DNA of 64,000 nt from Drancourtella massiliensis. Lineage in GTDB: Bacteria; Bacillota; Clostridia; Lachnospirales; Lachnospiraceae. The notes under the pieces are model-generated. The model did not search any database, was not told the DNA's origin, and saw only the letters and a program-made list of their open reading frames with translations. The stretch is taken from assembly GCF_016900655.1 (NCBI RefSeq), contig NZ_JACJKH010000008.1, positions 59,828 to 123,827 of the forward strand, read 5' to 3'. The stretch's first letter is position 1, and each line of letters starts with the position of its first letter. Below, piece by piece: positions 33,366 through 42,747 of the stretch. The translations under genes and the position numbers were made by a program.

Positions 33366-35993
33366 ATGGCTACGAAATGGGTGTATATGTTTACAGAAGG
33401 TAACGCTACAATGAGAAACCTTCTGGGTGGTAAAGGTGCGAACCTTGCTGAAATGACAGGCCTTGGACTCCCGGTACCTCAGGGATTCACTGTAACAACA
33501 GAGGCTTGTACCCAGTATTATGAGGACGGCAGACAGATCAATGACGAAATCATGAGTCAGATCATGGAAGCTATGACAAAACTGGAAGAGATCACAGGAA
33601 AGAAATTCGGAGATAAAGAGAATCCGCTTCTCGTTTCCGTTCGTTCCGGTGCAAGAGCTTCCATGCCGGGTATGATGGATACTATCCTGAACCTTGGTCT
33701 GAATGAAGAAGTTGTTGAAACTCTGGCAGAAGCTTCCGGAAACCCGCGTTGGGCATGGGACTGCTACAGAAGATTTATCCAGATGTATTCCGACGTTGTT
33801 ATGGAAGTCGGCAAAAAATATTTTGAAGAACTCATCGACAAGATGAAAGAAGAAAAAGGCGTGAAGCTGGACGTTGAACTGACAGCAGAAGACCTCAAGG
33901 CTCTTGCAGGACAGTTCAAAGCTGAATACAAAGAGAAGATCGGATCCGACTTCCCGGCTGACGCAAAAGAACAGCTCATCGGCGCTGTAAAGGCTGTATT
34001 CCGTTCATGGGACAACCCGCGTGCCAATGTATACCGTCGTGACAACGATATCCCGTATTCATGGGGAACAGCTGTCAACGTACAGATGATGGCATTCGGT
34101 AACATGGGAGATGACTGTGGTACAGGTGTTGCATTTACACGTGACCCGGCTACAGGAGAAAACGGTCTGTTCGGAGAATTCCTTACAAACGCACAGGGCG
34201 AAGACGTTGTTGCCGGTGTTCGTACTCCAATGCACATTTCCGAAATGGAAGACAAATTCCCGGAAGCATTCAAACAGTTCAAAGAAGTATGCAGCACTCT
34301 GGAAAACCACTACAGAGATATGCAGGACATGGAGTTTACTGTAGAACATGGTAAACTGTACATGCTTCAGACACGTAACGGAAAGAGAACAGCACAGGCT
34401 GCTCTGAAGATCGCATGCGACCTTGTTGACGAAGGCATGAGAACAGAAGAAGAAGCAGTTGCTATGATCGATCCTCGTAACCTTGATACATTACTTCACC
34501 CACAGTTCGACGCTGCTGCACTGAAAGCAGCTACACCGATGGGCAAAGGTCTTGGAGCATCTCCGGGAGCTGCCTGCGGTAAAGTTGTATTCACAGCTGA
34601 TGACGCTGTAGAGTGGGCTGAAAGAGGAGAAAAAGTCGTTCTGGTTCGTCTTGAAACATCACCGGAAGATATCACAGGTATGAAGAGCGCTCAGGGTATC
34701 CTGACAGTTCGCGGTGGTATGACATCTCACGCAGCAGTTGTTGCTCGTGGTATGGGTGAATGCTGTGTATCCGGATGCGGCGACATCGTAATGGATGAAG
34801 CAAACAAGAAATTCACACTTGGCGGAAAAGAATTCCACGAAGGAGACTTCATCTCCATCGATGGTACAACAGGTAACATCTACGACGGAGTAATCCCGAC
34901 AGTAGACGCTACAATCGCTGGTGAGTTCGAACGTATCATGAACTGGGCTGACAAATACAGAACATTAAAAGTTCGTACAAACGCAGATACACCGGAAGAC
35001 GCTAAGAAAGCTGTAGAACTTGGCGCAGAAGGTATCGGACTTTGCCGTACAGAGCATATGTTCTTCGGTGAAGGAAGAATCGACGCGTTCCGTGAAATGA
35101 TCTGTTCTGAAACAGAAGAAGAAAGAGAAACAGCTCTTGAAAAAGTTCTTCCATATCAGCAGGGAGACTTCGAAGCTCTCTACGAAGCTCTGGAAGGTAA
35201 CCCGGTAACAATCCGTTTCCTGGATCCGCCGCTTCATGAGTTCGTTCCAACAGAGGAAGAAGATATCAAGAAACTTGCAGAAGCTCAGGGCAAGACTGTA
35301 GAGCAGATCAAAGCAATCATCGACAGCCTGCACGAGTTCAACCCGATGATGGGTCATCGTGGATGCCGTCTTGCAGTTACTTATCCGGAAATTGCAAAGA
35401 TGCAGACAAAAGCTGTTATCCGTGCAGCTATCAACGTAAAGAAAGCTCATCCGGACTGGAACATCAAACCGGAAATCATGATTCCGCTTGTTGGAGAAGT
35501 AAAAGAGCTTAAATACGTGAAGAACTTCGTTGTTGAAACAGCTGACGCTGAAATCGCAGCAGCTGGTATCGACCTTGAATACGAAGTTGGTACAATGATC
35601 GAGATCCCGAGAGCTGCTCTTACAGCTGACGAGATCGCAAAAGAAGCTGACTTCTTCTGCTTCGGTACAAACGACCTGACACAGATGACATTCGGATTCT
35701 CCCGTGACGACGCTGGTAAGTTCCTCAACGCTTACTATGACGCTAAGATCTACGAGAACGATCCATTTGCAAAACTTGACCAGGTTGGTGTCGGCAAACT
35801 GATGAAGATGGCTATCGATTTAGGAAAACCGGCTAACCCGAACCTGCATGTAGGAATCTGTGGAGAGCACGGTGGAGATCCAAGCTCCGTAGAATTCTGC
35901 CATAAACTTGGCCTGAACTACGTATCCTGCTCACCATTCCGTGTACCGATCGCCAGACTTGCAGCAGCACAGGCAGCAATCAACAACAAATAA
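33366..35993 (+). CDS. ppdK: Pyruvate, phosphate dikinase
   Basis: This 875-residue enzyme interconverts pyruvate + ATP + Pi and PEP + AMP + PPi and is a central glycolytic/gluconeogenic enzyme in Clostridia. The domains are an N-terminal ATP-grasp, a swivelling phosphohistidine domain with catalytic His455 in GGMTSHAAVVARG, and a PEP-utilising TIM barrel ending with Cys832 in CGEHGGDP. Length and spacing fit the well-studied C. symbiosum enzyme. Codon choice (many GCT, GTT, CGT) differs from its neighbours and fits very high expression. AGGAGG lies upstream of the ATG. Confidence 0.97.
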   Translation: MATKWVYMFTEGNATMRNLLGGKGANLAEMTGLGLPVPQGFTVTTEACTQYYEDGRQINDEIMSQIMEAMTKLEEITGKKFGDKENPLLVSVRSGARASMPGMMDTILNLGLNEEVVETLAEASGNPRWAWDCYRRFIQMYSDVVMEVGKKYFEELIDKMKEEKGVKLDVELTAEDLKALAGQFKAEYKEKIGSDFPADAKEQLIGAVKAVFRSWDNPRANVYRRDNDIPYSWGTAVNVQMMAFGNMGDDCGTGVAFTRDPATGENGLFGEFLTNAQGEDVVAGVRTPMHISEMEDKFPEAFKQFKEVCSTLENHYRDMQDMEFTVEHGKLYMLQTRNGKRTAQAALKIACDLVDEGMRTEEEAVAMIDPRNLDTLLHPQFDAAALKAATPMGKGLGASPGAACGKVVFTADDAVEWAERGEKVVLVRLETSPEDITGMKSAQGILTVRGGMTSHAAVVARGMGECCVSGCGDIVMDEANKKFTLGGKEFHEGDFISIDGTTGNIYDGVIPTVDATIAGEFERIMNWADKYRTLKVRTNADTPEDAKKAVELGAEGIGLCRTEHMFFGEGRIDAFREMICSETEEERETALEKVLPYQQGDFEALYEALEGNPVTIRFLDPPLHEFVPTEEEDIKKLAEAQGKTVEQIKAIIDSLHEFNPMMGHRGCRLAVTYPEIAKMQTKAVIRAAINVKKAHPDWNIKPEIMIPLVGEVKELKYVKNFVVETADAEIAAAGIDLEYEVGTMIEIPRAALTADEIAKEADFFCFGTNDLTQMTFGFSRDDAGKFLNAYYDAKIYENDPFAKLDQVGVGKLMKMAIDLGKPANPNLHVGICGEHGGDPSSVEFCHKLGLNYVSCSPFRVPIARLAAAQAAINNK

Positions 35994-36028
35994 TAAATAA
36001 AGATTTTAATCTATATTTATGATAAAAA

Positions 36029-36052
36029 GGGAAGCGTATGCTTCCCTTTTTT
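36029..36052 (+). terminator. Terminator of ppdK
   Basis: GGGAAGC (36029-36035), a GTAT loop and GCTTCCC (36040-36046) are followed by T6. This is a textbook intrinsic terminator 36 bases after the stop. Confidence 0.93.
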
Positions 36053-36071
36053 CCTTAACCTTATGTTTGTT

Positions 36072-36425
36072 TTACCAGCCCATCATGAAGGCCCCTCTTA
36101 AAGAACCCTCACGAAGAAAGGTCCTCTTTAAATTTAGATACCCGAATTCTTCTCCATTTATGGTTTTAAAACTTTCATGGATTGTTCTATTCTTTTCAAT
36201 TAATCACAGCCAAAATCTTGGAGTCTGCTTTGCGATATAGATCCAAATAAGAGCTTGTAAAAATGAAGTTTTTTGCATTCCCATTTTCGTCCGTAAGTGA
36301 ATTCTTAAGATCTTCAATTATTTTGTAATAAGATTCCACCTTTTCTTGGTCCTTTAAAATGATTATGAAGTAGATCTAATGCAAAATGTGGATTTAACTA
36401 ATCCGGATATTGAAAACGTCCTCTG
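36072..36425 (-). pseudogene. Decayed minus-strand gene, unrecognised family
   Basis: The 385 bases between ppdK and the DUF3592 gene have no intact gene. They do keep protein-like stretches on the minus strand in successive frames: NPHFALDLLHNHF, then EKVESYYKIIEDLKNSLTDE with NFIFTSSYLDLYRKADSKIL, then after a stop and frame change RTIHESFKTINGEEFGYLN with REGSLRGAFMMGW and a stop at 36074-36072. At least two frameshifts and one stop break it. I do not recognise the family. The region is more AT-rich than its surroundings. Confidence 0.5.
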
Positions 36426-36437
36426 GAATGTCTATCC

Positions 36438-37178
36438 CTACCTTCGGATTCGATGAATAAGAACATACAATCCAAACAGGGCGAATACTGCCATTGCCAG
36501 TTTCAGACCGGCCAAGACAATCCAGACCCCTGCAATCAAAAGCCCGATTAGAAGCACGCAGATCCGTCCCATAATCCGGTTCCTGGTGTCCTGATTATGG
36601 ACCAACAGTTTCAGGGCGAAGAAAATAAGAACAAGAATAGATACCGTGAAACCAAACAGAAAAAATCCGAATCCCATTTTGAAACCGACGGATAAACCGT
36701 TGCCTTCTATAGAGACGATATCGGTCTGATCCGGGTTGTAGCGGATGGTAATCTGTTCTCCGATTTCAAAGGAGCGTCTGGAGCTCCAGACATTTCCTGT
36801 ACCCATGCAGATCCCGTTTCCTTCTGCCTGATAGCGGACTACAGGGGCGTAGAGATAGCCGGAAGTTTCGCCTGTAGTATCCCATTTCCGGGTATATTCT
36901 ACTACAGTTCCATTCGCTTCGCCGGAATATCTCAGATCTTCCTGACAGGAAGAATATAGGAAATAAACGCCGACTGACATAAATCCAACTGTGAAAACAA
37001 GAAGAAACAGTGCTGTCCCAAGTCTGGTAAAAATGGATATGTGCGCCGGAACAGTTGTATTTTCTGTATTGATATCTTCTGGAACATTTCGATTCTGTCT
37101 CCACCGGAAAAAGAAAAATACAGTTATGCCTGCGCTAAGTATGCCTAGAATAAGAATCATGATCGTATAGAAAAGCAT
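36438..37178 (-). CDS. DUF3592 domain membrane protein
   Basis: This 246-residue membrane protein has an N-terminal helix, a second helix near 55-75, an extracellular beta-rich DUF3592 domain, and two or three C-terminal helices. The DUF3592 segment runs GTVVEYTRKWDTTGETSGYLYAPVVRYQAEG...IGEQITIRYNPDQTDIV. Proteins of this family are of unknown function. ATG 37178 has TTGGAGGG eight bases upstream; a TTG at 37193 is the longer alternative. A TATAAT box lies at 37210-37205 on the minus strand, but no good -35 is correctly spaced. Confidence 0.8.
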   Translation of the reverse strand: MLFYTIMILILGILSAGITVFFFFRWRQNRNVPEDINTENTTVPAHISIFTRLGTALFLLVFTVGFMSVGVYFLYSSCQEDLRYSGEANGTVVEYTRKWDTTGETSGYLYAPVVRYQAEGNGICMGTGNVWSSRRSFEIGEQITIRYNPDQTDIVSIEGNGLSVGFKMGFGFFLFGFTVSILVLIFFALKLLVHNQDTRNRIMGRICVLLIGLLIAGVWIVLAGLKLAMAVFALFGLYVLIHRIRR

Positions 37179-37429
37179 AAGACAGCCCTCCAATCTTTAC
37201 TGTCATTATAAAAGAAAGAACCGGTATGAACTACTGGCTTTCTGTCAAGTCTAAGTAAAATCCTGATAAAAAGGAAATGGCAATGTTTATCTGCATGCCT
37301 GCTTTAACCCAAATTTAACCAAAATCTGAGCAAAGTTAAAATACAGGAAAGCTATAATTTCCATAAAGGGGAAGAACAGCTTTCCTTTTGTGTTTTATGA
37401 AAAGTCTATATGGTAAAGGAGACCTGCAT

Positions 37430-38803
37430 ATGGTAAAAATCTATGTCATCGACACCAACATTCTCATTCAGAATCCACAGGCACTGCTCAGTTTTGAGGA
37501 TAATCAGGTGATTCTGCCTGTTGTTGTACTGGAAGAGCTGGATAATCTAAAGAAGGCAGATGGCGAGAAGGGAAGAAATGCAAGGGCGGCAATCCGGATT
37601 CTGGAAGAACTCCGGAAAAAAGGAGATCTGCTGGAAGGAATTGAACTGGCATCAGGAGGTATACTCCGGGTGGAGAAAAATTTTGTAAACGTGCAGCTTC
37701 CGGAGGATCTGCCGGAAGAGAAGATGGATAACCGGATTTTGAAAGTCTGCAAGGGATTGGCGGAGTCCTGTGAGGAACAGGTGGTTCTTGTGACAAAAGA
37801 CATTTTGCTCAGAATTAAGGCACAGATCATCGGAATCCGGGCGGAAGATTATACGACAGAGCAGGTTGTAGAGTATGAAGGGCAGTACAGGGGAAGGATA
37901 GAAGTGTATGTGCCGGAAGAAAAGTTCAAAGAGTTTAAGAAAAAGGGTGTTCCGGTGGAGGATGTCTACCTTTCGGACGAACAGGGAAACCGGATCGTGC
38001 CAAAGCTGGAAGAAAATGAATTTGTGATTTTAAAGGCGGATCAGTCTGCAAAGAAAACCCAGCTCGGTCGGGTGGAAAAGGGAGTGATTAAAAAGCTGGA
38101 ATACCGGAAAACCCAGCCTTACGGTGTTTCTCCAAGAAATGCAGGACAATATTTCGTACAGGAAGCATTGATGCAGCCGGCCGAAAAGGCACCGCTTGTT
38201 ATTATCAAAGGCAGGGCAGGGACCAGTAAGACTTTCTATACGCTGGCGGTCGGCCTGGAAAAAATCCTGAATCATCCAACGGGAGAATACCGGAGAATTC
38301 TGATTTCCAGGCCAAACGCACAGTTTGACTCGGACATCGGTTTTCTCCCGGGAGACGAACAGGAGAAGATTTCTCCGCTGATGCGTCCTGTCATTGACAA
38401 TCTGGAACAGCTGATCGATTCCAACGAGGAAGAACGCTATAAGGACGAACGGGAATTACAGGGGAAGATCGATGAAATCTTCGACCGCGGGCTGATTCAG
38501 ACGGAAGCGTTAAATTATATTCGCGGGCGTTCCATTATGAAGACTTATCTGATTATCGATGAAGCACAGAACATGACGCCGAATCAGGTAAAAGGAATCA
38601 TTACAAGAGCCGGAAAAGGCACCAAAATCATTCTGCTTGGTGATACGAACCAGATTGACCGCCCGATGCTGGATGAACGGACGAATGGTCTCAGTTATGC
38701 TTCCGAATATATGAAAGGAAGCCCGCTCTGCTGGCAGGTGACTTTCGCACCGGAGGAATGTGAGCGTTCCGCCCTTGCCATGGACGCAATTACAAGATTA
38801 TAA
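37430..38803 (+). CDS. PhoH family protein with N-terminal PIN domain
   Basis: This 457-residue protein is of the YlaK/PhoH2 class. Residues 1-140 form a PIN ribonuclease-like domain (YVIDTNILIQNP, EELDNLKK, VTKDILLRIKA), and residues about 245-457 form the PhoH P-loop ATPase/helicase-like domain. The P-loop reads GRAGTSKT, where the position before Lys is Ser rather than the common Gly. Walker B is in YLIIDEAQNMTPNQV. PhoH2 proteins are proposed RNA helicase/RNases. ATG 37430 has AAAGGAG eight bases upstream; ATG 37397 has none. TATAAT occurs at 37350-37355. Confidence 0.9.
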   Translation: MVKIYVIDTNILIQNPQALLSFEDNQVILPVVVLEELDNLKKADGEKGRNARAAIRILEELRKKGDLLEGIELASGGILRVEKNFVNVQLPEDLPEEKMDNRILKVCKGLAESCEEQVVLVTKDILLRIKAQIIGIRAEDYTTEQVVEYEGQYRGRIEVYVPEEKFKEFKKKGVPVEDVYLSDEQGNRIVPKLEENEFVILKADQSAKKTQLGRVEKGVIKKLEYRKTQPYGVSPRNAGQYFVQEALMQPAEKAPLVIIKGRAGTSKTFYTLAVGLEKILNHPTGEYRRILISRPNAQFDSDIGFLPGDEQEKISPLMRPVIDNLEQLIDSNEEERYKDERELQGKIDEIFDRGLIQTEALNYIRGRSIMKTYLIIDEAQNMTPNQVKGIITRAGKGTKIILLGDTNQIDRPMLDERTNGLSYASEYMKGSPLCWQVTFAPEECERSALAMDAITRL

Positions 38804-38826
38804 GAAGAGGAGTTACGACAGAATAT

Positions 38827-39507
38827 ATGGCAGAAAAGAAACAAGACATCATTACTTACAGAAAGGTAAAGGAAAATGAAGAGATAAATCTTTTGATAGA
38901 GAAAGGAAATGAGGTGCTGGATGTTCTTGGATTTACGGAACATTCCCGAAAACATGCCGCCAAGGTGGCAGAAACCGCCGGAAAGATTCTCAAAGACCTT
39001 GGATATGGGCCAAAAGAAATCAGGCTCAGCAAAATTGCCGGGTACATGCATGATATCGGCAACAGCATCAACCGGCACGACCACGCCCATACCGGAGCAC
39101 TGTTGGCTTATGGAATTTTAAAAGAAATGGGGATGCCTCTCCGGGATGTGATGACTGTGACGACCGCGATTGGAAACCATGATGAATCCACGGGCACTGC
39201 CGTGGACATCGTCTCTGCGGCGCTGATTCTGGCGGATAAAACCGATGTGCGAAGAAACCGGGTGCAGAATCCGACCATTGCCAATTTTGATATCCACGAC
39301 CGGGTCAACTATGCGGTGCTGGCCTCCAGCCTGGAAGTCAAAAAAGAGAAGAGAGTGATTCAGATGAATCTGGAGCTGGATGACGAGATGTGTACGGTGA
39401 TGGATTATTTTGAAATCTTTCTGGAACGGATGATCATGTGCCGGAGAGCTGCAGAGGTTCTGGGATGCAAGTTCAAGCTTGTGGCAAACGGCAACAAGAT
39501 TTGTTAA
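38827..39507 (+). CDS. HD domain-containing phosphohydrolase-like protein
   Basis: This 226-residue protein has a metal-dependent HD domain. HSRKHAAKVAE (first His) is followed by YMHDIGNSINRHDHA (the HD pair plus distal His) and IGNHDESTG further on. It probably hydrolyses a phosphoester or nucleotide, but the substrate cannot be named. The region RNRVQNP...FDIHDRVNYAV is conserved in similar clostridial proteins next to phoH (memory). It starts 23 bases after phoH, and the AGGAG is unusually far (about 14 bases) from the ATG. Confidence 0.82.
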   Translation: MAEKKQDIITYRKVKENEEINLLIEKGNEVLDVLGFTEHSRKHAAKVAETAGKILKDLGYGPKEIRLSKIAGYMHDIGNSINRHDHAHTGALLAYGILKEMGMPLRDVMTVTTAIGNHDESTGTAVDIVSAALILADKTDVRRNRVQNPTIANFDIHDRVNYAVLASSLEVKKEKRVIQMNLELDDEMCTVMDYFEIFLERMIMCRRAAEVLGCKFKLVANGNKIC

Positions 39508-39523
39508 ATATTGAAAGAAAAGA

Positions 39524-39547
39524 GGGGAGAGACGAAATGCTCTCCCC
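39524..39547 (-). terminator. Terminator between the HD gene and the VWA gene
   Basis: GGGGAGAG (39524-39531), an 8-base loop and CTCTCCCC (39540-39547) form a perfect stem. On the minus strand it is followed by TCTTTTCTTTC and so serves the VWA gene. It may also stop the convergent HD transcript. Confidence 0.75.
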
Positions 39548-39555
39548 GTTATACG

Positions 39556-40938
39556 TTAGAAGGTTACTGTAGAATCGCAGCAGCGGAAGTCGGTATCGAT
39601 ATAATGCGCGATAATCCGCACTTTCAGATGCCGTTCACAGCACAGCGACTGGCACGGACAGCCGGATACATTCAGGTCTTCCGGAAGAACAAACTTGATG
39701 CATTTTACTTCTACATCCTGACAGTTCTTCTGATTATGGGCCGGTACGGTGATGGCCTTCATGCCACGCTGATATTCGCTTCCGTAGTTATCGGTTTCGG
39801 TCAGAATAATTCCGAGAGCAACCCGTTTGTGAGGGCAGACATTTTTCAGTTTGACATTGAGCTGTACGATCCGGCCGGAAGATTCCAGATACGCATCTCC
39901 CAGATCAACGACCAGAGAGTCCTGGCATTTTCCGATTGTAAAATCGACCGGAACCGGACAAGGCTCTGGGTCTACCGAAACGCCGCATTCAACCTGAACG
40001 GAAGGTTCAGGGAAGGATACGGTATTACCTTCCGTATCCGAGTAGAAAATGGACTGGTTGATAGGAAGATTTCCGGAAGTCTGGCCGGTGTGCTGCACAT
40101 AGAATTCCAAAGACGCGCCCTCGTTTCCAGAGACTCCGAGTGATGGAATTTTCCATTGCAGAGACTGAGAGTCAATGGCAGCGGCAGTACCGGAAGATGG
40201 CATGTCAATGCTTACAATAGTGAAATCCGGATTGAGAGTTTCATTAATGACAATATTTGTCGCTCCCGGTTTGGAAATGTTGGCCGCCAGATCCGCAAAC
40301 AAGTCCTCCAGTTCAGAATCATCCGGGGTGACAGCAACATGAGATGCATCCGGATCTGTTGCCCAGTCATTGAGTACATCCACATCAATTCCTGTGTCTC
40401 CAATCAGACCGATACAGTAAATAATGATCCCCGAATCACGGATCGTCTCCGCGACCGGTGCAGGAGGAATTCCGGAAGTCGTTTTCCCGTCTGTAAACAT
40501 GACAATGACCTTTTCGTTGGAAGAAGAAGGGTCAAAGAGGGATGCTGCAGTGGAAAATGCGTCTGCATGGTTGGTGGATCCACCTGCAGAAAGCGCAGCT
40601 ACCGCCGCCTTTAAGTCAGCAACCGAAGTAATCAGCTGTGTGTCTGCTGATGCGTTGCTGGAAAAGCTGACGATACCGATATGGCTTCCCGAGCCGATCT
40701 GTCCATCCTGAGTACTGTCGGTAGTTTCATCGATAATGTCAATAAAGGTGTCCGCCCCAAGCTTCAGATTTTCGAGCGGGCTTCCGGCCATACTGCCGGA
40801 GCGGTCGAGAACAAGAACAATATCCACCGGATTTTCCGAAATATCCGGAGCTGCCGAAAGACCAAGTGTTACCTGGAAGGTTCCGCCGCAGGTGATCTGT
40901 GAGACATTGACCTCTTTGTTAGAGTTTGTAATACCCAT
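39556..40938 (-). CDS. VWA domain protein with cysteine-rich C-terminus
   Basis: This 460-residue protein has no signal peptide or membrane helix. Residues about 38-225 form a complete von Willebrand A domain with MIDAS DRSGSMAGS, GGSTNHADA and MFTDG. The next 100 residues look like a beta-sandwich (ETLNPDFTIVSIDMPSSG...). The C-terminal 120 residues hold about a dozen cysteines (CPVPVDF, CPHKR, NCQDVEVKC, GCPCQSLCC, RCCDS). It is probably an adhesion or assembly factor or spore-associated protein; the function is not known. AGGAGGC sits upstream of the ATG. It is a monocistronic minus-strand gene. Confidence 0.75.
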   Translation of the reverse strand: MGITNSNKEVNVSQITCGGTFQVTLGLSAAPDISENPVDIVLVLDRSGSMAGSPLENLKLGADTFIDIIDETTDSTQDGQIGSGSHIGIVSFSSNASADTQLITSVADLKAAVAALSAGGSTNHADAFSTAASLFDPSSSNEKVIVMFTDGKTTSGIPPAPVAETIRDSGIIIYCIGLIGDTGIDVDVLNDWATDPDASHVAVTPDDSELEDLFADLAANISKPGATNIVINETLNPDFTIVSIDMPSSGTAAAIDSQSLQWKIPSLGVSGNEGASLEFYVQHTGQTSGNLPINQSIFYSDTEGNTVSFPEPSVQVECGVSVDPEPCPVPVDFTIGKCQDSLVVDLGDAYLESSGRIVQLNVKLKNVCPHKRVALGIILTETDNYGSEYQRGMKAITVPAHNQKNCQDVEVKCIKFVLPEDLNVSGCPCQSLCCERHLKVRIIAHYIDTDFRCCDSTVTF

Positions 40939-40999
40939 GAAAGTGCCTCCTGTTTTTTATTTTGGAGGAAATAAATCCTTCACTATCAGGGTATGAAAA

Positions 41000-41046
41000 G
41001 GGAGAGAAATGGTTCCTTTTGTCGAATAGGAAACCAGTTCTCTCCC
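41000..41046 (-). terminator. Terminator of the ABC-2 exporter genes
   Basis: GGGAGAGAA (41000-41008) pairs with TTCTCTCCC (41038-41046), with an inner GGTTCC/GGAAACC stem. On the minus strand the hairpin is followed by TTTTC, 31 bases after the permease stop. Confidence 0.78.
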
Positions 41047-41076
41047 GGAGAAAGAAGGGTCTGCAAAAACAGTACA

Positions 41077-41838
41077 TCAGTATAAAAGAAGATTGCCTTT
41101 TTTCTTGGCCTGTTTCATAAAACAGTCAAAGACTATATATCCAGCCGCAAACCAGAGAAGGCTGACGACGCACAGCAAAAGGAACGTCATTCCCAGATCT
41201 TTGTGAACAAAGCTGTTCCGGATCACGGTATTACACATCGTAAGCGGAAGCACGCTGGAAACTTCTGTGATGACGGGCGACGTCGGAATGGTATCCGTAA
41301 CAAAAAGAAGAAATAACTGCACCAGAAGCACAACAGCGCCGATCCGTTTGTAATACAGAGAAAGCCCTGCGATCATCAGTCCGATTCCGTACATGCCGAG
41401 GATGGAAATCAAAAAGGCGGCCACGATCGGAAGTGTTACTATATACCGTACCCCGAAAAAGAAATATGTTACAACAGAATAAATGATCACAACAATAGTC
41501 TGGACGAGCACCGAGGAAAGCAGGTCTCCCAGATAGAGAATCTGAAGCGGAAGACGGGAGTGAAGCTTGAAAAAGAGGGTGCCGCGCTGAAGCTCTGCCA
41601 GAAGCTGGGAAGCAATAGTGGAAATTGCTGTGACAGAAAAGGTCCATGCCACGTAGCCCAGAAGAAGCAGTGCCTGATAATTTTCTACGCCATACAGTTC
41701 TTGAAAGGACTGCCCTGTATTAGACCAAAAGAAAAAACAGAGAAGTAATGTATAAATCACCAGGTCAGAAACCAGTCCCATCTTATAGCGGAACGTCCTT
41801 AACACATCCATTTTACATTCATACCAGATTATTCTCAT
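41077..41838 (-). CDS. ABC-2 type transporter permease
   Basis: This 253-residue membrane protein has six predicted helices, in segments such as VSDLVIYTLLLCFFFWSN, TIVVIIYSVVTYFFFGV, IVAAFLISILGMYGIGLMIAG and LLVQLFLLFVTDTIP. The ABC-2 layout (short cytoplasmic N-terminus, no large loop) fits export of a lipid, drug or peptide. It overlaps the ATPase gene by four bases, so the two form one transporter. The substrate is unknown. Confidence 0.85.
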   Translation of the reverse strand: MRIIWYECKMDVLRTFRYKMGLVSDLVIYTLLLCFFFWSNTGQSFQELYGVENYQALLLLGYVAWTFSVTAISTIASQLLAELQRGTLFFKLHSRLPLQILYLGDLLSSVLVQTIVVIIYSVVTYFFFGVRYIVTLPIVAAFLISILGMYGIGLMIAGLSLYYKRIGAVVLLVQLFLLFVTDTIPTSPVITEVSSVLPLTMCNTVIRNSFVHKDLGMTFLLLCVVSLLWFAAGYIVFDCFMKQAKKKGNLLLY

Positions 41839-42527
41839 AACGATTCCCCCTGTAAATATAATGCTTCATAAATTTCCAGAAATTCCTTTGTATCAAGATG
41901 TTCTTTTTCGACTGCGATCTGCCCGTCTTTCAGAAACAGAAATCGTTCGGCGGCCGACGTAATAAAGTCCGAATCATGGGACGTGATCAAAATGGTCTTC
42001 GTATTTCGGATGGAAGTAACAGCGTGAAGCAGTGCCCGTTTGTGATCCAGATCCAGTCCTTCGGTCGGTTCGTCTAAAATCAGATACCGGGAATTCGTCA
42101 CCAGAGCCGCAAGCAGAATCATCAGCTGTTTCTGACCGGTAGAGAGCTCCTCAAACAGTTTGTTTTTCACAGAGTCATACAGCGGGAAAGAAGGAAGGTA
42201 CCGGTCCAGGTTCTGCCGGATATCCGAGTTGGAAAGGCCCCGCAGCACCGCAAGGAATTCGATGTTTTCTTTCACTGTATTTTTTGCATACAGCTGATGG
42301 GAACCCGACAGAACGGTAAAAATTTCTCTTTGAAAATCAGGAGTTTCGGAGGTGACTTCGCCAGAATCCGGTACCAGAGATCCGCACAGAATATTCAAAA
42401 GCGTTGTTTTTCCGATTCCATTTGGTCCGATCAGCGCCGTGGCTGTCTGATCCGGGATTTCAAAGCTGATGTGATCCAGAACACAATTACCATGAAAAGA
42501 TTTACTAACTTGTTTTACAGATATCAT
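41835..42527 (-). CDS. ABC transporter ATP-binding protein
   Basis: This 230-residue ATPase has Walker A GPNGIGKT near residue 34 and Walker B YLILDEPTEGLDLD near 150. The signature motif is LSTGQKQ rather than the canonical LSGGQ. The switch His is in ILITSHDSDF. It works with the ABC-2 permease. A GAGGG site and a consensus promoter lie directly upstream. Confidence 0.9.
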   Translation of the reverse strand: MISVKQVSKSFHGNCVLDHISFEIPDQTATALIGPNGIGKTTLLNILCGSLVPDSGEVTSETPDFQREIFTVLSGSHQLYAKNTVKENIEFLAVLRGLSNSDIRQNLDRYLPSFPLYDSVKNKLFEELSTGQKQLMILLAALVTNSRYLILDEPTEGLDLDHKRALLHAVTSIRNTKTILITSHDSDFITSAAERFLFLKDGQIAVEKEHLDTKEFLEIYEALYLQGESL

Positions 42528-42559
42528 ACCTTTGCCCTCACATAAATTGTATTTCCCTT

Positions 42560-42588
42560 ATTATATCAACAAATAAAATATGTGTCAA
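42560..42588 (-). promoter_or_regulatory. Consensus promoter of the ABC-2 exporter operon
   Basis: On the minus strand, TTGACA (42588-42583), a 17-base spacer and TATAAT (42565-42560) match sigma-A consensus at every position of both hexamers. A G9 tract begins six bases upstream of the -35. Confidence 0.88.
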
Positions 42589-42594
42589 TTTAAT

Positions 42595-42603
42595 GGGGGG
42601 GGG
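42595..42603 (+). repeat. G9 homopolymer tract between divergent promoters
   Basis: Nine consecutive G residues stand in a very AT-rich stretch, 6 bases from the -35 of the exporter promoter and about 145 bases upstream of the lipoprotein operon promoter. Such tracts slip during replication. No other homopolymer of G or C of this length was noticed in the window. Confidence 0.8.
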
Positions 42604-42747
42604 TAAAATTTTGGAATATTTTATATAAAAGAAAATAATCAGAATAAATATTAAGGGAAGATTAAAGAATATTCTAGATGAAAATATTGACAAATAATGT
42701 TGATGATTAAATATTATCACAAAAAAATGAATTTAAATCTATAATGA

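Noticed and set aside
33218..33403. Small open frame of 61 codons overlapping the ppdK start
   Set aside because: It lies in the leader, has no ribosome site and overlaps the ppdK start in another frame.
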